Shown piece after piece: positions 57,566 through 63,060 of a DNA stretch of 64,000 nucleotides (its first letter is position 1; every line of letters starts with the position of its first letter). A model generated the notes under the pieces. The model saw only the letters and a program-made list of their open reading frames with translations. It was not told where the DNA came from and made no database searches. Source of the DNA: Prochlorococcus marinus XMU1405. GTDB lineage: Bacteria > Cyanobacteriota > Cyanobacteriia > PCC-6307 > Cyanobiaceae. Made by a program: the position numbers and the translations under genes. The stretch covers positions 186,001 through 250,000 of the forward strand of contig NZ_JAAORF010000002.1 of assembly GCF_017696275.1 (NCBI RefSeq). Reading direction: 5' to 3'.

Positions 57566-57817
57566 TTGACAGAAAATTTTTGGCTTATAAATTCGAATCG
57601 TTCAAGGGTTAAAAGGTTTTCAAAGAACAATCAAAATAAAGATAAATTTTTTGAATATATGTTTATTGATTCTGGAAAAATTCTTGGTGTTTTAGGAAAA
57701 GAACCACCTCTTATGACAACCAGAGAAGAACTTAAAGTTGATAAAGCTAGAAATGTATGGAGAAAGTTAATCGCTCAAGGTTGGAGGAGAACCAAACCAG
57801 TTTGGGAAAAATATTAG
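57566..57817 (+). CDS. DUF1651 family protein
   Basis: 83 residues with the pattern FWLINSNRSRVKRFSKN, then PPLMTTREELKVDKARNVWRKLIAQGWRRTKPVW, typical of the DUF1651 proteins that occur in several copies in marine picocyanobacteria. Basic and without membrane segments. Start is TTG at 57566. It follows clpS by 11 bases. Function unknown. Confidence 0.8.
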   Translation: MTENFWLINSNRSRVKRFSKNNQNKDKFFEYMFIDSGKILGVLGKEPPLMTTREELKVDKARNVWRKLIAQGWRRTKPVWEKY

Positions 57818-57865
57818 TATCCAATATCGTTACTAGGATTAATTATATAAATTATTAGATTTAGG

Positions 57866-57932
57866 GCGTAGTTAGCGGGTAAATTTAATGGCTTCAAAAC
57901 TAACAAAGCCATTCCTTGAGTCACATTAAATT
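57866..57932 (+). ncRNA. candidate structured RNA with alternative stems
   Basis: The 324-base gap 57818-58141 holds no gene longer than a few codons but has a compact foldable segment. AATGGCTT (57887-57894) pairs perfectly with AAGCCATT (57906-57913). The overlapping AATTTAATG (57882-57890) pairs perfectly with CATTAAATT (57924-57932); the two pairings exclude each other. GTTAG (57871-57875) can also pair with CTAAC in the loop (57900-57904), giving a pseudoknot. This could be a small RNA or a 5' leader switch for the gene at 58142. No known family recognised. Confidence 0.35.
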
Positions 57933-58141
57933 CTTTATTTTTCTTAAAAAAAGAAGAGTCTCATTTTTATTATAAAAAGACTGTCGAATACAAACTAAAA
58001 ATACTGAAAAAAGATGTATAAGCATTTATTGATTATGGATTTTCAAGATATCCAATATCTAAAATTTTTAAAAAATTAAAGATCTAGGGTTACTTTTTAT
58101 TTTTTTTACAAAAAATCCACGTTATAATTTAATAATCCCTA

Positions 58142-58315
58142 ATGTCTAATAATTATAAATACCAAATGAAGTATCTCATCTCAAGCAAAAGATATAGAGC
58201 TTTATTTGGTATTGGAATAGTTGCTATAAGTTTTGGATTGATATCAAAAAAAGTAATTAACTATCCAGCTGCAGGATGTATGAAAGGTACTCAAGAAATA
58301 ACCTTTAATATCTAG
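58142..58315 (+). CDS. 57-residue single-membrane-segment protein, unknown
   Basis: ATG 58142 to TAG 58313-58315. A basic N-terminus (NYKYQMKYLISSKRYRA) leads into one hydrophobic helix (LFGIGIVAISFGLI) and a short tail with one Cys (YPAAGCMKG). An internal ATG at 58166 is an alternative start. First of a series of small genes in the 57.8-61.4 kb stretch. Resembles no family I know. Confidence 0.55.
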   Translation: MSNNYKYQMKYLISSKRYRALFGIGIVAISFGLISKKVINYPAAGCMKGTQEITFNI

Positions 58316-58338
58316 CCATTAATATTCTTAAATATTTC

Positions 58339-58728
58339 TTATTTCTTAAATCCAGTCAACTTTGATAACTCTTTTAGTGAAAGTACACCTAAAATTAGTT
58401 TTCCATTTATTTCCCATGTAGGAAACCCTTTGATTTTTTTATCAATGCATAATTGAGTTTGACTGTTTATGCCATCTCTTGAACATTCAACTACATTAAG
58501 TTCTCTATAAGCTTGCTTACCAAATAATTCACTTTGATTAAGGCAATTAGGACACCAATATGCTGAATATTTAACTACACCATTATCTTTAAGATATTTT
58601 GCCAACTCGATTGATTCCCTAGTGCTTTCTGAGGTGATTATAAGTTTTCTCTGATTATTTAAGTGTGAGCTATGAACAACACTTGGTAAAGTAAGCAAAA
58701 CTAATAGTGGGATTAATAGGCGTTTCAT
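58339..58728 (-). CDS. exported thioredoxin-fold protein with CPNC site
   Basis: 129 residues. Signal peptide at about 1-20 (RLLIPLLVLLTLPSVVHS). Redox site KYSAYWCPNCLNQSELFG near residue 58, followed by C-x-R and IKGFPTWEINGKLILGVLSLKEL with the cis-Pro element FPTW. This is like the thioredoxin domain fused to cyanobacterial vitamin K epoxide reductase-type proteins, which drive disulfide formation in the lumen. Its ATG overlaps the stop of the upstream 50-residue gene as ATGA, so the two are translationally coupled. Confidence 0.8.
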   Translation of the reverse strand: MKRLLIPLLVLLTLPSVVHSSHLNNQRKLIITSESTRESIELAKYLKDNGVVKYSAYWCPNCLNQSELFGKQAYRELNVVECSRDGINSQTQLCIDKKIKGFPTWEINGKLILGVLSLKELSKLTGFKK

Positions 58729-58877
58729 TTATTTTCTACTTTTCCTCCATATTTTCTAACTACTTTATCAAGCAAAATTCGTATATCTTTATTTTTAAGT
58801 TTCTCTATCTGCTGAAGATTTTCAAGAAGATCACATATTTGATCCTGTGTATCTTCATTTAATTCACTTACTGCCAT
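58725..58877 (-). CDS. 50-residue helical protein coupled to CPNC protein
   Basis: ATG 58875-58877 to TGA 58725-58727, whose TGA is part of the ATGA overlap with the next gene. Sequence MAVSELNEDTQDQICDLLEN continues as a mainly helical, charged protein ending KYGGKVENK. One Cys. No membrane segment. The overlap strongly supports translation. Unknown function; perhaps a partner of the exported redox protein, but it has no signal peptide. Confidence 0.6.
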   Translation of the reverse strand: MAVSELNEDTQDQICDLLENLQQIEKLKNKDIRILLDKVVRKYGGKVENK

Positions 58878-58966
58878 TTTATTTAGAGTTTTAATATTCC
58901 AATTTTAAATCAAAAGTAAATTTACATACTTATTGTATTTATATTTTTTTATTGCTATTTTTTTAA

Positions 58967-59007
58967 AGCGGGCTAAGGTTCATATCTCCACGAGGATTTA
59001 GTCCGCT
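58967..59007 (+). terminator. strong isolated hairpin, possible terminator or small RNA
   Basis: AGCGGGCTAA (58967-58976) pairs with TTAGTCCGCT (58998-59007) over 10 bp with one G-T pair; the loop contains a second small stem TCC-ACGA-GGA. GAATTTTT follows on the plus strand, as in an intrinsic terminator. Yet no plus-strand gene lies just upstream, so it may end an unannotated small RNA in 58880-58966. G+C is far above the surroundings. Confidence 0.5.
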
Positions 59008-59129
59008 GAATTTTTAAAGATTCAACTTATTTTCGATCCCTCTTTAAGAAGTTGATTACAAATATTCAAAAATATTTATCTTTTCTTAATTTCTAAATTC
59101 TATTGAAATAATTCTCAAGTAAACATTAA

Positions 59130-59142
59130 TAGTGTGACACTA
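59130..59142. promoter_or_regulatory. GTGT/ACAC palindrome downstream of the RHH gene
   Basis: TAGTGT-G-ACACTA is a palindrome with a single central base. It lies 2 bases beyond the stop of the ribbon-helix-helix gene and matches the two sites in that gene's promoter region (AGTGT-C-ACACT and AGTG-TTG-CACT). Confidence 0.5.
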
Positions 59143-59143
59143 T

Positions 59144-59509
59144 TCATTCAATAATGTTGTTATTTCGCTTCATAACTTTCTTAAAATACTTAAACTCAAT
59201 AAACTGATGCATCATTTGGATATCATCAGATAATATTTTTTTATTAACTGCATATTTGTCAACATCAAGTGGAGATTTATTATTTTCAGAAAATGATTCG
59301 TAATCAAAAGAAAAGTTTATAAATTCCCTTTTATCATTTAGATTTTGATCATAAGATTCATTTAACACACCTCGAGACCTCAACGCTTCTTCGACCAATA
59401 AACCTGTGACTTTTGACTGACTGAACTCATTAGCTGTGCACAATTTTTCAATAATTTCATGCACTTCTTCACTTGGCAAAAAACCAATTCTTTTCCTCGG
59501 AGAGGGCAT
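59144..59509 (-). CDS. ribbon-helix-helix (CopG-like) regulator
   Basis: 121 residues. The N-terminal 50 residues show the RHH pattern: basic beta strand PRKRIGFLPS, helix A EEVHEIIEKLCTANEFS and helix B QSKVTGLLVEEALRSRGVL. The rest is acidic and polar with no recognisable domain. Two matching GTGT/ACAC palindromes lie directly upstream of its ATG (59507-59509) and one just past its stop, so it is a candidate autorepressor. No toxin-like partner gene is adjacent; the divergent small gene at 59583 is its only neighbour in the promoter region. Confidence 0.72.
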   Translation of the reverse strand: MPSPRKRIGFLPSEEVHEIIEKLCTANEFSQSKVTGLLVEEALRSRGVLNESYDQNLNDKREFINFSFDYESFSENNKSPLDVDKYAVNKKILSDDIQMMHQFIEFKYFKKVMKRNNNIIE

Positions 59510-59520
59510 AATTAAAAATT

Positions 59521-59553
59521 AGTGTCACACTTGCACATTATAAGTGTTGCACT
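59521..59553. promoter_or_regulatory. paired palindromes between RHH gene and divergent small gene
   Basis: AGTGTCACACT (59521-59531) and AGTGTTGCACT (59543-59553) start 22 bases apart, about two helical turns, in the 73-base space between the divergent starts at 59509 and 59583. RHH proteins usually bind such direct or inverted pairs as dimers side by side. Likely operators for the adjacent regulator; inferred from position and similarity. Confidence 0.5.
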
Positions 59554-59582
59554 ATATTTGAATTAAGTCAACTAATTTTGCT

Positions 59583-59735
59583 ATGCATATTTTAATATTC
59601 CCTGCCGGATTTATTCTTTGGTATCTAGCTTATGAAGCAAAGCCTATCATTAATGATGAAGTAAAACTTAATTGGGAAGAGAAAAATACAAGTAAAAGAA
59701 ATAAACTTTTAAGTATAATCAACGAAAGGTTTTAA
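59583..59735 (+). CDS. 50-residue protein with N-terminal membrane segment
   Basis: ATG 59583 to TAA 59733-59735. Hydrophobic N-terminus (HILIFPAGFILWYLAYEA) followed by a charged cytoplasmic tail (VKLNWEEKNTSKRNKLLSII). Divergent from the RHH regulator across the operator-like palindromes, hence a plausible regulated target. Its stop overlaps the 3' end of the minus-strand gene 59732-59911. Not recognised. Confidence 0.55.
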   Translation: MHILIFPAGFILWYLAYEAKPIINDEVKLNWEEKNTSKRNKLLSIINERF

Positions 59736-59911
59736 AAATTACTTTCAATAGATTTTGACCATTCCTTGTGCTTATAATCTAGATCTGAAATTAACCGTTT
59801 TTGATAAGTAAGTTTGAGTTGATTTTGGTTAAGTGATTTTTTTGTGATAATCATCTCTTTAGAAAAAAAATCAGGAGTGTTACAACTACTAATTTTTCTT
59901 TTGACTTCCAT
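59732..59911 (-). CDS. 59-residue basic protein, unknown
   Basis: ATG 59909-59911 to TAA 59732-59734. Sequence begins MEVKRKISSCNTPDFFSKEM and is Lys/Asn/Gln rich, with a helical C-terminal part (LKLTYQKRLISDLDYKHKEW). No membrane segment. It overlaps the convergent 50-residue gene by 4 bases. Support is only an intact frame with a normal start and genome-like codon use. Confidence 0.45.
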   Translation of the reverse strand: MEVKRKISSCNTPDFFSKEMIITKKSLNQNQLKLTYQKRLISDLDYKHKEWSKSIESNF

Positions 59912-60072
59912 ATAAATAATTAATCTACTTTTTTTATATGACTCAAAAGGTTGTAGTATTAAAATTTTTATATTCTTTTTATATTTCCTTAATATATATT
60001 CTTAGCAGATTTGTTAAAAATATTAGTTTATCAAATAAAAAAAGCTATATTTAAAAAAATATATGTTTTATT

Positions 60073-60246
60073 ATGAATCTTAAGGAGAGAGGGGTTACTA
60101 TTGGAGATTTACTAATCATACTCATAATAATAATAACTTCTACAATACTAATTAAATCATTTAGCAAGGATAAAAAAAGAACATTTAATTATATAAATCA
60201 AGAGCAAGTTTCCTATAAGAAAAATTATCAACAAAAATTTATTTGA
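60073..60246 (+). CDS. 57-residue protein with pilin-like N-terminus
   Basis: ATG 60073 to TGA 60244-60246. The start NLKERGVTIGDLLIILIIII resembles a type IV prepilin signal: basic leader ending in Gly, then a hydrophobic helix with an acidic residue at position +5 (Asp here, Glu normally). The remaining 30 residues are short, polar and Lys-rich, so it cannot be a full pilin. It may simply be a one-segment membrane protein. No pilus genes are adjacent. Confidence 0.5.
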   Translation: MNLKERGVTIGDLLIILIIIITSTILIKSFSKDKKRTFNYINQEQVSYKKNYQQKFI

Positions 60247-60288
60247 ATAGCTTATATAAATTATTAAAACTCTTAATTAATTCACTTA

Positions 60289-60327
60289 AATATTATTTAT
60301 CTTTTTTTTTAATATTATTTATCTTTT
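60289..60327 (+). repeat. short tandem repeat, 17 bases twice
   Basis: AATATTATTTATCTTTT occurs at 60289-60305 and 60311-60327 (period 22) in the non-coding gap between the genes at 60073 and 60376. A recent slippage duplication in A/T-rich sequence; no function proposed. Confidence 0.7.
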
Positions 60328-60375
60328 ATTTAAATTTTAAGAATTCATAATAATCAAGAAAGGAGTTTATGTATT

Positions 60376-60552
60376 TTAAAATTTTTGATGAAATGATTTA
60401 GAACTTTCCCATTTCAAATTATCCTTTAAATCATTGAAATCATTTGATACTGAAACTAAATTAACCATTTGAAGAATTTGAATTTTATTTAGCCTATTAA
60501 TAGCAATAAGTTTATTAAGCATTTCTAAAACAGATTTATCATTAATATTCAT
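60376..60552 (-). CDS. 58-residue helical protein, unknown
   Basis: ATG 60550-60552 to TAA 60376-60378. Begins MNINDKSVLEMLNKLIAINR and appears as two amphipathic helices (LNKIQILQMVNLVSV, then DFNDLKDNLKWESS). No Cys, no membrane segment. Pattern and length resemble other small picocyanobacterial proteins, but I do not recognise it. Confidence 0.45.
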   Translation of the reverse strand: MNINDKSVLEMLNKLIAINRLNKIQILQMVNLVSVSNDFNDLKDNLKWESSKSFHQKF

Positions 60553-60753
60553 TGTTTGAATAAAATACTATGATTCTTCAATGCCTATACCTTAACTTAT
60601 AATATTAAAATTTACTTTTAAAATTTCATAAAATATTTAATGATAAATATGATGAATATTTAAATAATCATCGAAAATAATACTTTTACTGATAAGTAAA
60701 AATCTTTAGCTCACTTTCTTATAAATTCGTTTATTGTAAAAAAAAAAAAAAAA

Positions 60754-60924
60754 ATGAAAGAAAACTCCAAGAAGGAATACCTTAATAGAGATGAAGTTAA
60801 TGAAATGATTGAATCAGCTTTAAGGAGACACAATAGAAGATCTACAATAATATCAAGTGTACTTGGTTGGATTTTAATAGGAGGTTATTCGTTTGGACTT
60901 TTTCAAGCAGTTCAAAATGTCTAA
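60754..60924 (+). CDS. 56-residue protein with one membrane segment
   Basis: ATG 60754 to TAA 60922-60924. Charged N-terminal half (KENSKKEYLNRDEVNEMIES) and a C-terminal membrane helix (IISSVLGWILIGGYSFGLF). The start codon is immediately preceded by a run of 16 A (17 counting the A of ATG, 60738-60754), leaving no usual ribosome-binding site. Unknown function. Confidence 0.55.
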   Translation: MKENSKKEYLNRDEVNEMIESALRRHNRRSTIISSVLGWILIGGYSFGLFQAVQNV

Positions 60925-60987
60925 TTAATTTTTGCTTTATAGCAAAACCTGCTAGATGATAAATTAATATAAGACCAAGTATTTATT

Positions 60988-61209
60988 ATGAGGGAATATA
61001 TTGAGGCAAATCTTACAGTGATAAGAAAATATTTAAAAAAAAGAAAAAAGAATACATCAAAATTAAATAATGCTTCGATAATGGAAGAATTCAAAGAATG
61101 GAGTAAAGATCCATTACCTTCGATTGAATCAATTTGGACTTTACCTGACTTAACGAGAAATGAAAGACTAAAAAATTTTTGTCGCTCAATTAAAAAGGAA
61201 ATAAGATAA
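60988..61209 (+). CDS. 73-residue basic protein, unknown
   Basis: ATG 60988. Lys/Arg-rich helical protein: REYIEANLTVIRKYLKKRKK, then MEEFKEWSKDPLPSIESIW and a helical C-terminus (NERLKNFCRSIKKEIR). No membrane segment. Nothing in the sequence indicates a catalytic site; nucleic-acid binding is possible from charge alone. It converges on the gene ending at 61215. Confidence 0.6.
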   Translation: MREYIEANLTVIRKYLKKRKKNTSKLNNASIMEEFKEWSKDPLPSIESIWTLPDLTRNERLKNFCRSIKKEIR

Positions 61210-61214
61210 GTTTT

Positions 61215-61373
61215 TTAACTACCTAGTTGTATATGATTCACCTTTAAGTAAAAATAACCCGCAAATCCAACTATATTCAAAATTACAACAAAAATCCAAG
61301 CTCCAATTGGCTGATTAGAATCAAATTTTTTTATTTTAACTTTTTCCTTAAGTCTTTCAATATATTTAGCCAT
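61215..61373 (-). CDS. 52-residue protein with one membrane segment
   Basis: ATG 61371-61373 to TAA 61215-61217. Basic N-terminus (AKYIERLKEKVKIKKFDS) and a membrane helix (PIGAWIFVVILNIVGFAGYFYL) with a short tail. The layout recalls high-light-inducible proteins, but the chlorophyll-binding ExxxxR motif is absent, so it is not one. Convergent with the preceding gene. Confidence 0.55.
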   Translation of the reverse strand: MAKYIERLKEKVKIKKFDSNQPIGAWIFVVILNIVGFAGYFYLKVNHIQLGS

Positions 61374-61593
61374 AATTAAAAATATTTAAAAGAATATTTC
61401 TAATTATAGAGAGTTGAATTTAAAGTAATCTTAAATAAAATAAAATATCTTTTAATTAGAATTTTTATCGTCAAGCCTTTTTATGGGATATTTAATTAAT
61501 TCCTTTTTGAGATTTTTTAAAAGTTTATTGTAATTCAAAATTGTAAATTTTCTAGTGAAGGAATAATGCCATTTCATTGAATTAAAAAAAAAC

Positions 61594-61645
61594 TTGCTAA
61601 TTCATTATTAATAAAATTATAATACTTATTACGGTCATTCAGACC
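61594..61645 (+). promoter_or_regulatory. candidate promoter and 5' hairpin of the 2-Cys peroxiredoxin gene
   Basis: The 303-base gap 61374-61676 holds this promoter and no gene. TTGCTA (61594-61599) and TATAAT (61618-61623) are 18 bases apart. Transcription would start near 61630, just before a small hairpin GGTC-ATTCA-GACC (61633-61645). AAGGAC upstream of the ATG at 61677 is a plausible ribosome-binding site. Confidence 0.55.
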
Positions 61646-61676
61646 ATACATAATTTAAATAAGGACAAATTTTTTC

Positions 61677-62261
61677 ATGAGCTTAAGAGTTGGCCAAGAA
61701 GCACCAGACTTTAGTGCTACAGCAGTATATGATCAAGAGTTTAAGGAGATTACACTTTCAGGTCTAAGAGGTAAATGGGTTGTTTTATTCTTTTACCCAC
61801 TAGATTTTACATTTGTATGTCCAACTGAAATCACTGCATTTAGTGATAGATACCAAGATTTCTCGGCACTTAATACGGAAATACTTGGGGTATCAGTTGA
61901 TAGCAAACACTGTCATTTGGCTTGGATACAAACTCCAAGAAATGAAGGTGGTATAGGTGATATTAACTATCCATTAGTTTCTGACTTAAAAAGAGAAATT
62001 TGCCAGGCGTACAATGTTCTAAATGATGATGGGGAGGCTGATAGAGGTTTATTTCTTATCAATCCCGAAGGAGTAGTTATGCATACTACTGTTAACAAGG
62101 CTCCTGTAGGAAGAAATGTTGATGAAACACTAAGGATTCTTCAAGGCTATCAATACGTTGCGGCAAACCCAGATGAAGTATGTCCAGCAAACTGGACCCC
62201 AGGCGAGAAAACAATGTTAGAGGACCCCAAAGGTAGTAAGGAATATTTTTCTGCGCTATAG
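61677..62261 (+). CDS. 2-Cys peroxiredoxin (AhpC/Prx1 type)
   Basis: Thioredoxin-dependent peroxidase that removes H2O2 and organic peroxides. 194 residues. Peroxidatic Cys in [19 protein letters not shown] near residue 52; resolving Cys in [11 protein letters not shown] near 172; [12 protein letters not shown] near 122 is typical. The C-terminal YF motif of peroxide-sensitive forms is present as EYFSAL, so over-oxidation sensitivity is possible. A clear promoter precedes it and a terminator hairpin follows. Confidence 0.96.
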   Translation: MSLRVGQEAPDFSATAVYDQEFKEITLSGLRGKWVVLFFYPLDFTFVCPTEITAFSDRYQDFSALNTEILGVSVDSKHCHLAWIQTPRNEGGIGDINYPLVSDLKREICQAYNVLNDDGEADRGLFLINPEGVVMHTTVNKAPVGRNVDETLRILQGYQYVAANPDEVCPANWTPGEKTMLEDPKGSKEYFSAL

Positions 62262-62276
62262 AAGGAATAGAATCAT

Positions 62277-63029
62277 TTAGGTAAGTATTGAGTAATAAAT
62301 AATTATAAAAAAATAAAAAATAAATATATTCAAAAAGGGAATAAAATCCCCTTTTTGGGGTTTGGGCACAATCCAATCGCTTAAATTATTTTTATATGAT
62401 ATGAAGGACCACGTATAGAAAGAAATTTCTATGGCAACTAGGATAAAAAGATTAATTAAATTTAAGTCATTTAAACCAAAATATCTATAAATATGAAACT
62501 GATCATCAACACTAATGTTATTAATTTGAAGATGCCAAAGATAGAGAGAAATCAAAATAAAATTTACCAATATTATTTTTTTTAACAAAAACCTAGATTT
62601 CTTAAAAATTAATAAGATAGAAATTAAAAATATAAAAAAACTTAACTGTTGAATATTCGGTTTTAGTACATTAATTTCTTCAAGAAATAAATTAAATATA
62701 AGATCAAAATTTATATAAATATAATCAGCTATTAAGTATGAGAGAACTATTAAATTTATTGCTACAAAGAATAATAATCTTTTTCCTTTAATTATTTTTA
62801 TACTATGAATTTTTTTCTTATTAAAATCATAGCTTGTGTAGTTTTTTAAAGAGTATAAACATACTAAAGATGGACATATTGCACCGCTCAAATAGTAAAG
62901 GATTGAATAAAAGGAAATATCATTAATATTGAATGAATACAAATTAAACCATTGTTTTTGTACAAATGGAAGAATAAGTAAAAATGAGAGTGTAACTAAT
63001 AACTTCGTTGTAGTGTTTTTAATTATCAA
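62277..63029 (-). CDS. multi-spanning membrane protein, unknown
   Basis: 250 residues with about six to seven hydrophobic segments (about 8-27, 40-60, 85-107, 130-142, 152-166, 195-215, 232-248), rich in Ile, Phe and Asn. A conserved-looking loop near the C-terminus reads IVPKPQKGDFIPFLN. Start is TTG at 63027-63029 (no nearby ATG). It follows the FtsH-like gene by 31 bases on the same strand, hence possibly cotranscribed. Its last codons contain the terminator of the opposing peroxiredoxin gene. Not recognised. Confidence 0.65.
   Translation of the reverse strand: MIIKNTTTKLLVTLSFLLILPFVQKQWFNLYSFNINDISFYSILYYLSGAICPSLVCLYSLKNYTSYDFNKKKIHSIKIIKGKRLLFFVAINLIVLSYLIADYIYINFDLIFNLFLEEINVLKPNIQQLSFFIFLISILLIFKKSRFLLKKIILVNFILISLYLWHLQINNISVDDQFHIYRYFGLNDLNLINLFILVAIEISFYTWSFISYKNNLSDWIVPKPQKGDFIPFLNIFIFYFFIIIYYSILT
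62332..62356 (+). terminator. intrinsic terminator of the peroxiredoxin gene
   Basis: AAAAAGGG (62332-62339) pairs with CCCTTTTT (62349-62356), a stem of 8 bp with T-rich 3' arm, 71 bases after the peroxiredoxin stop. It lies inside the 3' part of the opposing membrane-protein gene, encoding part of its PKPQKG loop. Confidence 0.65.
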
Positions 63030-63060
63030 GAAAATATTTTTTTAATTTAAAACAATTAAA

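Noticed and set aside
57950..57995. AGTCTCAT followed by AAAAAGACT as another member of the repeat family
   Set aside because: It shares one half-site (AGTCTCAT) with the 47.6-48.0 kb elements but lacks the matching arm in the right place; probably chance in A/T-rich sequence.
61215..61373. High-light-inducible (Hli) protein
   Set aside because: One membrane helix and similar size, but no chlorophyll-binding ExxxxR motif in the helix.
61440..61560. Short frames (about 16 codons) in the gap before the peroxiredoxin
   Set aside because: Too short, no ribosome-binding site, and sequence is low complexity.
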